A stretch of DNA of 64,000 bases from Pigmentiphaga sp. NML080357 (GTDB lineage: Bacteria; Pseudomonadota; Gammaproteobacteria; Burkholderiales; Burkholderiaceae_B), in contig NZ_NINW01000041.1 in the NCBI RefSeq assembly GCF_002188465.1, positions 124,001-188,000 of the forward strand. Direction: 5' to 3'. The notes beneath the pieces are model-generated. The model was not told the origin of the DNA and searched no databases. It worked only from the letters and a program-made list of their open reading frames with translations. Shown in pieces: positions 51,302-59,519 of this stretch. Position 1 is the stretch's first letter. Every line of letters starts with the position of its first letter. Both the position numbers and the translations under genes were made by a program.

Positions 51302-52985
51302 AACGGCCGTTCAGTTCAGCGCCAGCCCGAACCCGGCGTAGAAGGCGAAGATTTCCATGGCCGCGCGCTGGTCCGTTTCCGACAGCTTGCCGTGGAAGTA
51401 CTGCACTTCCCTGTGCAAGTCTTCGACGATGGCGTGCAGGATCTCCACACCCGCCGGCGTCACGCAAGCCCAGGTGGCGCGACGGTCTTCTTCCGACGGC
51501 ACGCGGCGGACGTAGCCGCTGTCCTCGAGCTTGGTGACGAGCCTGGACGCCAGCGCGGACGACGAAATGTCGAGGCGTTCGGCCACCTGCCCGATGGGCA
51601 GGCGCTGGTCGGGCGAGCCATAGATCTGCACTAGCGCCTGCTGTTCCAGCGGCTCGAGCCCGTGCTTGCGCACGCAGTCGTCGATGATGCGCTGGACCCG
51701 CCGTATGACGTACCTGGCGGACGCCACGTTCTGCATGTAATCGTGGAACTCGTAAGAGTGGAAACCGTGGTTCGTGTCGACCCACTTGACGAATCGCAAA
51801 CCGCTTTTTTCCGGGCTGACGCGCTTTCCGGCCATGTGTCGTCCTCTTGATTCTTTCCTGCCGCGCGCATGGCGGGATGCGGCAGCCGGGCAAGAAATTT
51901 GCCTTTAGTAGTGTATCAAAAACACTTACTTGGAACGGACACTGCGCCGTCGGCGGCGGTCGTTCGGGGAAGATGCCGGCGGTCTCGGCAATTCGCCGCC
52001 AGCTGCTCACGGCCCCCTTCAGCATGCCGGCGAACTCCTCCGGACTGGTGCCGACCGGCTCGGCGCCTTCGGCTACGAGGAGCCTGGCCACCTCTTCGTC
52101 GCGCAATAGCGCACGCACCTCGCCATTCAAGCGCGCCACCACCTCGGCCGGCGTTCCCTTGGGCGCGGCCAGGCCATGCCACAGTCCGCTCTCCAGATCC
52201 ACCCCCTGCTCCCTGAAGGTCGGCACGTCGGGAAGCAGGGGCGAACGGCGGCTTGCCGCGATGCCGATCGCGCGCAGCCGCCCTTCCCGGACGTGGGGCA
52301 GGACCGGAACGACACTGGCCACGCTCATTTGCGTCTCGTTCGAAATCGTGGACAGCATGGCCGGCGCACCGCCACCATAAGGAACGTGGACCAGCTTCAA
52401 TCCCATGGTGGTCTGCACCAGCTCGGCGAACAGGTGATTGACGGTTCCCTGGCCCACCGACGAATAGTTCAGGCTTCCCGGAGGCCGGCTCTTCGCATAA
52501 GCCTTGAACGCCGCGAGCGAATCGGCAGGCACGCCGGGATGCACCACCATGACGAAAGGCGCCTTGGCGATGAGCGAAATCGGCGCGAAATCGTTCATCG
52601 GATCGAAGGGCACGGTCTTGAAGATGCTGGGGTACACCGGCAGCGCGGTCCCTGCCCACAAGAGGGTATAGCCGTCCGGCTTGGCACGCGCGACCTGGCT
52701 GGAGCCGATCATGCCCGCCGCCCCGGCGCGATTCAGCACGACGACCGGCTGTTTCAACCGTTCCTCCAGCTTGCGCGCGACGAGCCGCGCGACCGGATCG
52801 ACCCCGCCACCCGCCGCATAGGGAACCACGATGGTGACGGGACGCGATGGATAGCGCTCCTGGGCGGCGCCTGGCATGCCCGCGGCCATCAAGACGAGGC
52901 CGGCGCCCACGCAGCCGGCGACGGCGGAAGCGCCGGGGCTGGAACGAACGGCATGAGGCACTCCCGTATCGCGATGCATGGGCAT
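50970..52985 (-). CDS. Bug/TctC family receptor whose reading frame has no stop at the expected end
   Basis: Residues 1-341 (52985 to 51963) are a complete Bug receptor: signal peptide to GAAQE, RYPSRPVTIVVPYAAGGGVD, VVVLNRAGAAGMIGSSQVAR, DGYTLLWAGTALPVYPS, and the usual C-terminal end SWRRIAETAGIFPE. A stop is expected there but none occurs. The frame stays open for another 330 codons, through the MarR promoter and the MarR gene out of frame, to 50970. The extra part is Arg/Pro-rich shadow sequence. Both other frames stop within about 50 bases (TAA near 51928, TGA at 51916-51918). GGAG lies 7 bases before the ATG. Either the stop was lost or one base is wrong near 51960. Confidence 0.7.
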   Translation of the reverse strand: MPMHRDTGVPHAVRSSPGASAVAGCVGAGLVLMAAGMPGAAQERYPSRPVTIVVPYAAGGGVDPVARLVARKLEERLKQPVVVLNRAGAAGMIGSSQVARAKPDGYTLLWAGTALPVYPSIFKTVPFDPMNDFAPISLIAKAPFVMVVHPGVPADSLAAFKAYAKSRPPGSLNYSSVGQGTVNHLFAELVQTTMGLKLVHVPYGGGAPAMLSTISNETQMSVASVVPVLPHVREGRLRAIGIAASRRSPLLPDVPTFREQGVDLESGLWHGLAAPKGTPAEVVARLNGEVRALLRDEEVARLLVAEGAEPVGTSPEEFAGMLKGAVSSWRRIAETAGIFPERPPPTAQCPFQVSVFDTLLKANFLPGCRIPPCARQERIKRTTHGRKARQPGKKRFAIRQVGRHEPRFPLLRVPRLHAERGVRQVRHTAGPAHHRRLRAQARARAAGTAGASADLWLARPAPAHRAGGRTPRHFVVRAGVQARHQARGQRLRPPRAVGRRPSRHLGLRDAGGCGDPARHRRRLAQGSAVLPRQAVGNGPARGHGNLRLLRRVRAGAELNGRFSRPRHSASARSAPHRGGWHEARRGSAAYSACTLPPGPPWIPTAVRPFPWPWTAIGRRAGSARRCPWRAPPGPPPCGRSAPFPSDAWDACGRPVRSARTWAGCRAGFRRA
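51311..51835 (-). CDS. MarR family transcriptional regulator
   Basis: 174 residues. The winged HTH is central: LPIGQVAERLDISSSALASR, LVTKLEDSGYVRRVPSEEDR and RATWACVTPAG (the wing with DRR). Helices at both ends form the dimer (YVIRRVQRIIDDCVRKHGLE). It is convergent with the enoyl-CoA hydratase and downstream of the stop-less Bug frame. It is the only intact regulator within 50.5-62.7 kb, so it is the best candidate for the protein that binds the shared TCAAGTA...TTGA sites at the catabolic promoters here. Confidence 0.92.
   Translation of the reverse strand: MAGKRVSPEKSGLRFVKWVDTNHGFHSYEFHDYMQNVASARYVIRRVQRIIDDCVRKHGLEPLEQQALVQIYGSPDQRLPIGQVAERLDISSSALASRLVTKLEDSGYVRRVPSEEDRRATWACVTPAGVEILHAIVEDLHREVQYFHGKLSETDQRAAMEIFAFYAGFGLALN
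51916..51933 (-). promoter_or_regulatory. Degenerate TCAAGTA-type site upstream of the MarR gene
   Basis: Read on the minus strand, CCAAGTAAGTGTTTTTGA (51933-51916) resembles the 17-bp motif at 53083 but with one extra spacer base and one changed base. It is 80-100 bp before the MarR start, so it could mediate autoregulation. It also overlaps the 3' end of the Bug frame. Confidence 0.35.
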
Positions 52986-53064
52986 TTCCCCTCTCCTGGC
53001 CGGCGGCCAAAGCTACTTATCTAAATATATGACTCAAGTTATTTTTTATTCATTGGCATAGTCG

Positions 53065-53099
53065 ATGATTGACAATCATGGTTCAAGTAAATATCTTGA
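53065..53099. promoter_or_regulatory. Two dyads in the Bug/cupin divergent promoter
   Basis: ATGATTG-A-CAATCAT (53065-53079) is a perfect 15-bp palindrome. Directly after it, TCAAGTAAATATCTTGA (53083-53099) is a 17-bp site with TCAA/TTGA ends; the core dyad is TTCAAG-N7-CTTGAA. A further ACTCAAGT is at 53032-53039. The 166-bp region is AT-rich and must hold both divergent promoters. Confidence 0.55.
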
Positions 53100-53151
53100 A
53101 TAACTCACTTCAGTAAATCAATACGGCCCATTCCCCCGGGAGCTCGACACG

Positions 53152-53916
53152 ATGATCATCGCCATATCGGACACCGCTGCCAGGCAGCGATCGGCGGTAC
53201 TGGCCGCGGACGGCATCATTCCCCCGAGCCGCATCGAGTACATCGGAAGCCGGCCAGGCCGCGGCGGCGCCGGGCAGCCCCAGGCGTTCACCATCGAGAT
53301 GACGCCGGGGCAGGAATTTGGCGCCCACTACCACACCGTGGACCAGTACCAGGTGATTCTTCATGGCGAGGGGCGCATAGGCCGGCGGGAAGTCTCGACC
53401 TACTCGGTGCACTACACCGACCGCTACACCGGCTATGGTCCCCTGGTCGCCGGCGAGAGCGCCATGCACTACATGACGCTGCGCGCCGAGGCCGACCCGG
53501 GCCCGCAATACATGGGCCAGCCGGGGGCCAGGGAGCGGATGCGGCCGTCCAAGCGCCGGTTCCTGCTGAAATGCGACATTCCCACGCTGGGCGCCGAGGA
53601 GCTGGCGCGGCTGGAGCAGCCCCGGATCGATACGCTGTTTCCCGCGCACGACGATGGCGTCCTGGCCCTCGCGTGGCGGCTCGGTCCGTCCATGACGGCC
53701 TTGGCCCCCGACCCTGCGCAGGGCGGCGGCCAGTTCCTGCTGGTCATGGACGGTGAACTTCTGCTCGATGAACCCCTGGGACGCCACTCGACGATCTTCG
53801 TCCATCCCGGCGATGAAAGCGTCGCCATGCGGGCCGGCGCCGCCGGGGCCCAGGTCCTGCTGATGCAGTTCCCGCGCGGCGGTCAGGCGGAGACAGCGCC
53901 CTCCTCCCCGCAGTAA
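53152..53916 (+). CDS. Cupin domain-containing protein
   Basis: 254 residues. FTIEMTPGQEFGAHYHTVDQ continuing YQVILHGEGRIG is cupin motif 1 (HxH present; the usual Glu is replaced by Gln in DQYQV). A second, weaker cupin-like half is near FLLVMDGELLLDEPLGRHST. No signal peptide is seen. GGGAG lies 9 bases before the ATG. It is divergent from the Bug gene across the double-dyad promoter and convergent with the TauD-like gene. It may be a metal-dependent dioxygenase or isomerase of the catabolic region, or a sensory or binding protein. Confidence 0.8.
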   Translation: MIIAISDTAARQRSAVLAADGIIPPSRIEYIGSRPGRGGAGQPQAFTIEMTPGQEFGAHYHTVDQYQVILHGEGRIGRREVSTYSVHYTDRYTGYGPLVAGESAMHYMTLRAEADPGPQYMGQPGARERMRPSKRRFLLKCDIPTLGAEELARLEQPRIDTLFPAHDDGVLALAWRLGPSMTALAPDPAQGGGQFLLVMDGELLLDEPLGRHSTIFVHPGDESVAMRAGAAGAQVLLMQFPRGGQAETAPSSPQ

Positions 53917-53937
53917 TGCGCGGGCCCGGCGCCGGAT

Positions 53938-54942
53938 TCAACTCGGCAGGCGCGCCAGCCCATAGCCGTTGAGCTGGGGAAAGTCGGGCGGCAGACGCCG
54001 GCGCTCGCGGCACGTGAGCCAAAGCCGCAGCATGTGGCGCTCGCGCCCCGGCTCGGGCCAATCCTCGAAGTCCGTGCGCGAATGCAGCATCGTGTAGTTG
54101 TTGCACAGCTGGATATCGCCCGGGTTCAGGTCCATGTCGAGATGCAGCCGCGGATCGCGCGCCAGCTCGTCCAGGCAATCCAGCGCTTCCACCTCGAGCG
54201 CGGCGAGGGGCTGCCCGAGTTTCGCGGCGCCCGCTTCGATCTGGGCACGCACATACCGGCAGCTGACCAGGCCGTCCACCTGTCCGAATACCGGCACGCG
54301 ATGCGGCGTGACGGGCGCATCGCTCAGGGCGGCCTCGCGCCGGATGTAATGGAACCCCCGGTACAACGGCGCCAGGTACTCGGGATGGCGGCGCCGGATC
54401 TCGTTGTGCAGCGTCAGCGCGCTGACGATGCTGCTTGCGCCGCCGGACTTGGCGCGCCGCAGGCACATGAGCCCGACCTCGTCGCAGCCGTCGGAATGGA
54501 AGGGCAAGTGCGCGTTGGTTTCGTAGCCGCGCACGTCGATCTTGCCGAACTGGCGCCCGTAGTCCTTGACGTGGCCCAGCAGTTCGCCGCGCGGGTTCTG
54601 CATGACGGCCATGCCCAGATACGCCCCGAGTCCCCAGAAGACCATGCCCGCCTCTTCATCGGTATAGCGCTCGGCGGGAAACCCGGTCAGCACCGCAAAG
54701 CCCCGGCCGCGTTCGATCTCGCGGGCGCAGCGTTCGAGCTTGGCCGCCACGCGCGGCAACGGGAAAGTCTCGCGGTCGACCTGCGGCAGTTCCAGCCCGC
54801 GCGCCTGCGCAGCGCGCAATGCGCGCTCGATCTCCTCCAGCTCGTCGTCGGTGAAGGCCTCCATCCAATCCCGCCGCGCGCCGAGTTCGGCGCCGATCCA
54901 GGCATCCGGCGATGTGATGGCATCCATGTAGACCGCAGACAT
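53938..54942 (-). CDS. TauD/TfdA family 2-oxoglutarate-dependent dioxygenase (copy 1)
   Basis: 334 residues. The Fe(II) facial triad is His149-x-Asp151 (HLPFHSDGCDEVGLMC) and His287 (NNYTMLHSRTDFED), with the 2-oxoglutarate Arg likely in RERHMLRLWLT. It is closely similar and gapless over at least 310 residues to the paralogue at 60556-61575. It hydroxylates an unknown small organic substrate. It is third in the operon Bug (56760) - HpaI-type aldolase - TauD on the minus strand. Confidence 0.9.
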   Translation of the reverse strand: MSAVYMDAITSPDAWIGAELGARRDWMEAFTDDELEEIERALRAAQARGLELPQVDRETFPLPRVAAKLERCAREIERGRGFAVLTGFPAERYTDEEAGMVFWGLGAYLGMAVMQNPRGELLGHVKDYGRQFGKIDVRGYETNAHLPFHSDGCDEVGLMCLRRAKSGGASSIVSALTLHNEIRRRHPEYLAPLYRGFHYIRREAALSDAPVTPHRVPVFGQVDGLVSCRYVRAQIEAGAAKLGQPLAALEVEALDCLDELARDPRLHLDMDLNPGDIQLCNNYTMLHSRTDFEDWPEPGRERHMLRLWLTCRERRRLPPDFPQLNGYGLARLPS

Positions 54943-54995
54943 ATGCGTCGTTCTCCTCGTTCTCCAGCTGTTCGCCGGACGGTACGCCACCGGTC

Positions 54996-55763
54996 CTAGC
55001 CGGCGGCGGCCGTCCGCATGGAAGCAAGGCCGCCGCGCAATGCGGCGCCAAGCAGAAAGGTGAGCATCATCGTGTGATAGGTCATGCCCATGGCCACATG
55101 TTCCCGGCAATCGTCGCCGGAAAACGCGTTGGCCCCGACTGCCACGCCGGCGCGCTTGCAGGCGGCCACGCATTCGGCAACCGCCGCGCGCACCGCCGGG
55201 TGCTTGCCTTCGCCGGACAAGCCCAGCGAATAGGACAGGTCGGTTGGCCCCACGCACACCGCGTCCACGCCAGGCACGGCGAGGATGTCGTCTAGATTGG
55301 CCATCGCGGCGGCGGTCTCGATCATCAGGATGACGGCGATCGCCCGATCCGATGCCTCGACGTGCGCGGGGCCGCCGGCGAATCCATAGCGGGCCGCGGG
55401 CGTCGAAAACGCCACCGAGCGCGACCCGGCCGGAGGATAGCGGCAGGCCTGCACGATGCGCCGCGCCTGGTCGGCGGTTTCGACGAGCGGCACCTGGATG
55501 CCGCAGGCCCCGGCGTCCAGCAGGCGGGGAATGTCCCGTTCGAACGTGCGGACGATCGGCGCGAGGCCGACGCCATGCGCGGCGCGGATCGCCTCGCCGA
55601 CGGTTTCCACGCTGGCGGGGCCATGCTCGTTGTCGATGACGACGAAATCGTAGCCGGCATAGCCGCACATCTGGATCAGCGCGGGCTGCGGCGTGCCCAC
55701 GGATATGCCGTGTACGTGCCGGCCCTCGCGCAACCGCGGGGCGATGCTGTTCTCCAGGTTCAT
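54996..55763 (-). CDS. HpcH/HpaI family aldolase
   Basis: 255 residues of the class II HpcH/HpaI aldolase family. VVIDNEHGPASVETV (conserved His), GIQVPLVETADQARRIVQAC, RSVAFSTPAARYGF, ILMIETAAAMANLDDI (metal Glu) and VCVGPTDLSYSLGL (metal Asp) are present. These enzymes cleave 4-hydroxy-2-oxo acids to pyruvate and an aldehyde. Here it sits between a Bug receptor and a TauD-type hydroxylase, consistent with hydroxylation followed by aldol cleavage. Confidence 0.92.
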   Translation of the reverse strand: MNLENSIAPRLREGRHVHGISVGTPQPALIQMCGYAGYDFVVIDNEHGPASVETVGEAIRAAHGVGLAPIVRTFERDIPRLLDAGACGIQVPLVETADQARRIVQACRYPPAGSRSVAFSTPAARYGFAGGPAHVEASDRAIAVILMIETAAAMANLDDILAVPGVDAVCVGPTDLSYSLGLSGEGKHPAVRAAVAECVAACKRAGVAVGANAFSGDDCREHVAMGMTYHTMMLTFLLGAALRGGLASMRTAAAG

Positions 55764-55791
55764 GCCAGGGCTCCCAAGCGGCCGACGGTCG

Positions 55792-56760
55792 TCATTGAGG
55801 CTTCAGATCCATGGCGCCGGCCAGGGTCCTGAATTTGGCGTTCTCCTTGCGTACGTTGCGCACCGCCGCTTCGCCCACGCTCCACGAAGGCGCCAGCCCC
55901 AGCTGTTGCAACTGCGCATTGGTATCCGCGTCGCGCGCGACCTTCTCCAGCGCCGCCTGCAAGCGCGCATACACGTTCGCGGGCACGCCCTTGGGCACGA
56001 ATACCCCGAACCAGCCGCCAGCCTCGAAGCCCGGCAGCCCCTGCTCGGCGATGGTGGGAACCTCGGGCGCCAACGGGCTGCGTTGCAGCGAGGAAATGCC
56101 CAGTGCCTTGACCTGTCCGGCCTTGAGCAGCGGCAGCACGGCCGAGGTATCCGCGACCGTGAACTCGACATGCCCGGCCGCGACGTCGGCCAGGCTGGGG
56201 CCGGTCCCCTTGTAGGGTACGTGCAGGAATCGGATGCCGGCCTCGCGTTCGAACATGGCGATGAAGAAAGGATTGGCGCTGCCGCCGGTGGCGGCGGTGA
56301 CGGGCTCCTTCTTCCGGCGCGCATAGGCGATCAGCTCCGGGATATTGGACGCGGGCACCTTCGTGTTCACGACGAATATCTGCACGCCCGTCGCGGCGAT
56401 TGCGACCGGCGTGAAGTCGCCGTCGGCATCGTAGCGGACGCTGGCATTGATCAGCGGCAGGATGGAAATGGTCGCGGTGGACCCCAGCAGCAAGGTGTAG
56501 CCGTTGGGCGCGGAAGACGCCACGGCTTGCGCCCCGATAGCGCCTCCCGCTCCTCCCTTGTTGTCGACGTAGACCGGCTGCCCCAGTTCGCTGCCCAGCT
56601 TGTTCGCCAACAGCCGCCCTACCGAATCGACCGGCCCGCCGGGCGGGAACGGCACCACCAGTTTGACGGGCGCCGCCGGATACGCCGGTTCGGCAGCGAG
56701 CGAGACCGGCGTCAGGGCCGCCATAAAGATCGTGGAAAGAACGAGGCGCCAAGCTTTCAT
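55792..56760 (-). CDS. Bug/TctC family receptor (GSTATISILP subgroup, copy 1)
   Basis: 322 residues. Signal peptide to SLAAEP, YPAAPVKLVVPFPPGGPVDS, VYVDNKGGAGGAIGAQAVAS and GYTLLLGSTATISILPLINA, with the subgroup marker GGWFGVFVPKG near residue 250. It shares these markers with the receptors at 59520 and 61611, so the three are local paralogues. It heads the minus operon with the HpaI-type aldolase and TauD copy 1. A TCAAGTA-type site lies 53-69 bp upstream. Confidence 0.93.
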   Translation of the reverse strand: MKAWRLVLSTIFMAALTPVSLAAEPAYPAAPVKLVVPFPPGGPVDSVGRLLANKLGSELGQPVYVDNKGGAGGAIGAQAVASSAPNGYTLLLGSTATISILPLINASVRYDADGDFTPVAIAATGVQIFVVNTKVPASNIPELIAYARRKKEPVTAATGGSANPFFIAMFEREAGIRFLHVPYKGTGPSLADVAAGHVEFTVADTSAVLPLLKAGQVKALGISSLQRSPLAPEVPTIAEQGLPGFEAGGWFGVFVPKGVPANVYARLQAALEKVARDADTNAQLQQLGLAPSWSVGEAAVRNVRKENAKFRTLAGAMDLKPQ

Positions 56761-56812
56761 GATACGTCCGCGTGGAAGTTTCGATCTAGATTAATGCACA
56801 AAAATAATTTAT

Positions 56813-56829
56813 TCAAGTACGATATTTTA
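56813..56829. promoter_or_regulatory. Candidate MarR-type site upstream of the Bug-aldolase-TauD operon
   Basis: TCAAGTACGATATTTTA matches the 17-bp pattern TCAAGTA-N6-TTGA except for one base in the last four. The preceding T gives TTCAAGTA, identical to 53082-53089. Located in the divergent region before the Bug start at 56760. Confidence 0.5.
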
Positions 56830-56928
56830 GTTATCGAATCATAAATTGGAGGGCGGCGGATGTCAACGCCGCTCGTTCGCGCTCCTTCAAACGGATATCG
56901 CCGGCCCAGAAAAAATAGTGCACAAAAG

Positions 56929-56948
56929 TATGGTTTTAAAGTACCATA
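56929..56948. promoter_or_regulatory. Inverted repeat upstream of the Bug gene at 57005
   Basis: TATGGT (56929-56934), 8 bases, ACCATA (56943-56948). GTACCATA (56941-56948) is the inverse of TATGGTAC at 62671-62678, next to another catabolic promoter. It is 57-76 bp before the start, in the expected operator position. Confidence 0.45.
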
Positions 56949-57004
56949 AAAAGAATAGCAAGCGGCTGCCCATCAGGCGAACAGGTTTTCAGAAGGATGG
57001 ATCC

Positions 57005-57982
57005 ATGGTCTCGATTGTCCGCGCGGGATGCTTTCTGCTGGCCACGGCCGGCATGCTGCCTGGATGGGCGCCGGCGCAGGCCTCTTATCCCGCCCGGCCC
57101 TTGACCCTGGTCGTGCCCTTTCCCGCCGGCGGCCCTACCGACCTCATCGCCCGCGTGCTGAGCACGAAGCTGTCCGAGTCGCTCGGCCAGCCGGTGGCGG
57201 TGGAGAATCGCCCCGGTGCGACGGGCAACATCGGCGCGGCCCACGTCGCCCGCGCCCGGCCCGACGGCTATACGCTGCTGCTCGGCACCAACAACACGCA
57301 CGGCGGCAATCCCGCGCTCTACAAGTCGACCGGCTACGACGCCATCAAGGATTTCCGCCCCATCGGCCAGATCGCCTACCAGCGGAACAGCCTCGTGGCA
57401 TCGCCCGATGCGCCCTTTGCCACGGTTGCACAATTGGTGGAACGCGCGCGCACCCGGCCCGAGGCAATACGGTTCGCCTCGCTGGGCAACGGCAGCGGAG
57501 CCCACGTCGCCGGCGAATTGCTGCAGCTCGCCTCGCATACCCGCATGACGCACGTCCCCTACAAGGGCGTCGCGCCGGCGCTGCTGGACTTGATGCGCGG
57601 CGAAGTGGACATCATGTACGTCGGGCTGCCGAGCTCGCTGCCCTTGCTGCGCGCGGGCAAGCTCAAGGCCTTGGCCGTGGACGGCGGGCAGCGGTCGGAA
57701 GACCTCCCCGACGTGCCGACCTTGGCGGAGTCGGGATTTCCCGGCATAGAGATCGAACCGTGGTACGGGCTGCTGGCACCTGCCGGCACGCCCGACGCGG
57801 TCGTCCGGCGCTTGAGCCGTGAAACCCTCAAGGCCTTGGACGACCCCGCCCTGCGCAAGCAATTCCTCGATGCCGGCTTCCACATCCGCGGCTCGACGCC
57901 TGAGGAATTCGAACGATTCATCCGCGGCGAACTGGCGCAATGGGCGCAGCGAATCCGGCTGTCCGGCGCCCGGGCGGACTAG
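57005..57982 (+). CDS. Bug/TctC family receptor protein
   Basis: 325 residues. Signal peptide (VSIVRAGCFLLATAGMLPGW to AQAS), YPARPLTLVVPFPAGGPTDL, VAVENRPGATGNIGAAHVAR, DGYTLLLGTNNTHGGNPALY and EPWYGLLAPAGTPDAVV. It belongs to a different Bug subgroup from its divergent neighbour at 55792. AGAAGGATGG precedes the ATG at 57005. It is first gene of the plus operon with the isopenicillin N synthase-like oxygenase and a DUF1330 protein, whose substrate it probably binds. Confidence 0.93.
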   Translation: MVSIVRAGCFLLATAGMLPGWAPAQASYPARPLTLVVPFPAGGPTDLIARVLSTKLSESLGQPVAVENRPGATGNIGAAHVARARPDGYTLLLGTNNTHGGNPALYKSTGYDAIKDFRPIGQIAYQRNSLVASPDAPFATVAQLVERARTRPEAIRFASLGNGSGAHVAGELLQLASHTRMTHVPYKGVAPALLDLMRGEVDIMYVGLPSSLPLLRAGKLKALAVDGGQRSEDLPDVPTLAESGFPGIEIEPWYGLLAPAGTPDAVVRRLSRETLKALDDPALRKQFLDAGFHIRGSTPEEFERFIRGELAQWAQRIRLSGARAD

Positions 57983-58034
57983 GACTCCGCGCATCCTCAT
58001 TGCCCAAGCGGCTTCACTCCACTGGGAGACATCC

Positions 58035-59054
58035 ATGGCCTTACCTCTATCCAAGCAGATATCCACGGCGGAAGTGCCCGTGGTCGACCTGGCCCCCATG
58101 CACGACGGCACGCCGCAGGAAAAGGCCCGCCTGGCCGCGCACATGGCCGAGGTCTGCCGGGACATCGGCTTCTTCTATGTCGTCAACCATGGCTTGACGC
58201 CGTCCGACATGCAGGCGCCGTTCGAGGCCGCCCGGCGCTTCTTCGCGCAGCCTGCCGAGCGCAAACAGGCGATCGCCATGGCGAACTCGCGCGACTACCG
58301 CGGCTACCTGCCGATGAAGACGCTCGGCGACGACCCCTCGCTGAAAGGCAATATCCACGAAGCCTTCCATTTCTATCTCGAACGCGATGCGGCCCATCCT
58401 TCCGTCGCCGATGCCAAGCCGCTGCGCGGACCGAACCAGTGGCCCGGCGATCTGCCGGGCTTTCGCGATGCGCTGTTGCGCTACTACGAGCAGGTCGACG
58501 CACTGGCCTACCGCATGCTGGGACTGTTCGAGCAAGGGCTGGGCCTGCCGGAAGGCGGGCTGCGCCGCTACTTCAACGACCCCATGACCATGATCCGCCT
58601 GCTGCACTATCCCCCCCAGCAGCCGACGGACTCGGGCGAACACATCGGCGTTCGCCCTCACACCGACAACGGCGCTTTCACCATTCTTTCGCAGGACGAT
58701 GTGGGCGGACTGGAGATCCTCGGCCGCAGCGGCGACTGGATCGCCGTCCCGCCCATCCCCGGCAGCTTCGTGATCAACCTGGGGGAAATGATGAAGCTGT
58801 GGAGCGACGGCATTTTCCTGGCGACCCCGCACCGCGTGGTCAACCGGTCGGGACTGGAGCGCTATTCCGTGCCGTACTTCCTGATGCCCGACTACGACAC
58901 GCGCATCGAGCCGCTGGTGAAGAACTCCGGCGAATTCAATGAACCCGTGCTCCACAACACCATCGCCCGTGGCCAGCAATTGAGCTGCGGCGAGATACTC
59001 GGCGCGGTCTGGCAGCGCATCTGGCCCAGCCTGGATCGCCAGCGCGTCGACTAG
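58035..59054 (+). CDS. Isopenicillin N synthase family 2-oxoglutarate/Fe(II) oxygenase
   Basis: 339 residues. DIOX_N domain (AEVPVVDLAPMHDGTPQEKA, CRDIGFFYVVNHGL) and the double-stranded beta-helix core with the triad His209, Asp211 (VRPHTDNGAF) and His266 (ATPHRVVN). The 2-oxoglutarate Arg/Ser pair is RYSVPYF. It is the third type of oxygenase in this region. It follows the Bug receptor by 52 bases and is probably an oxidative step on an imported compound. GGGAG lies upstream of the ATG, at a spacing of about 8 bases. Confidence 0.92.
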   Translation: MALPLSKQISTAEVPVVDLAPMHDGTPQEKARLAAHMAEVCRDIGFFYVVNHGLTPSDMQAPFEAARRFFAQPAERKQAIAMANSRDYRGYLPMKTLGDDPSLKGNIHEAFHFYLERDAAHPSVADAKPLRGPNQWPGDLPGFRDALLRYYEQVDALAYRMLGLFEQGLGLPEGGLRRYFNDPMTMIRLLHYPPQQPTDSGEHIGVRPHTDNGAFTILSQDDVGGLEILGRSGDWIAVPPIPGSFVINLGEMMKLWSDGIFLATPHRVVNRSGLERYSVPYFLMPDYDTRIEPLVKNSGEFNEPVLHNTIARGQQLSCGEILGAVWQRIWPSLDRQRVD

Positions 59055-59145
59055 GCATGGTGCATTCCCCAACCGCATTCCCCGGCGCCGGCCTGCGTCC
59101 GCACCACGGCCGCGCCGGACCACACCCATTTATCGCGAGGTATTG

Positions 59146-59457
59146 ATGAGCTGCTATCTGATCAGTGAAATCGAATGGCTGGACACCGAACCCATGAAGC
59201 GCTACCTGCCGCTGGTGGAACTGTCCAAGCAGAAATACGGCGGACGCTATCTGGTGCGCGGCGGCAATCCCCGGCTGTTGGAAGGCGAAGGCAACGTCAG
59301 GCGCATGGTGGTCACCGAGTTCGATTCGGTCGAACAGGCCATGCGGTGGTGGAACTCTCCGGAATACGCGGAGGCCAAGGCCATACGCCAGCCTGTGACC
59401 AGATGCCGCGTCGTGCTCGTCGACGGGGACATCGAACGCGAGCTGCCTGCGGCGTGA
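59146..59457 (+). CDS. DUF1330 family protein
   Basis: 103 residues with the DUF1330 ferredoxin-like pattern (SCYLISEIEWLDTEPMKRYL, GGRYLVRGGN, VVTEFDSVEQAMRWWNSPEY). GAGG lies 6 bases before the ATG at 59146. It is the last gene of the plus operon after the oxygenase, 91 bases downstream, and convergent with the Bug gene at 59520. DUF1330 proteins are small dimeric barrels; no reaction is established. Confidence 0.9.
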   Translation: MSCYLISEIEWLDTEPMKRYLPLVELSKQKYGGRYLVRGGNPRLLEGEGNVRRMVVTEFDSVEQAMRWWNSPEYAEAKAIRQPVTRCRVVLVDGDIERELPAA

Positions 59458-59519
59458 TGGCCGCGGCCCGCCGGGCGGATCGGGACCCGGCGGCGCCCTC
59501 GTGGACGGACCTCAATGAT

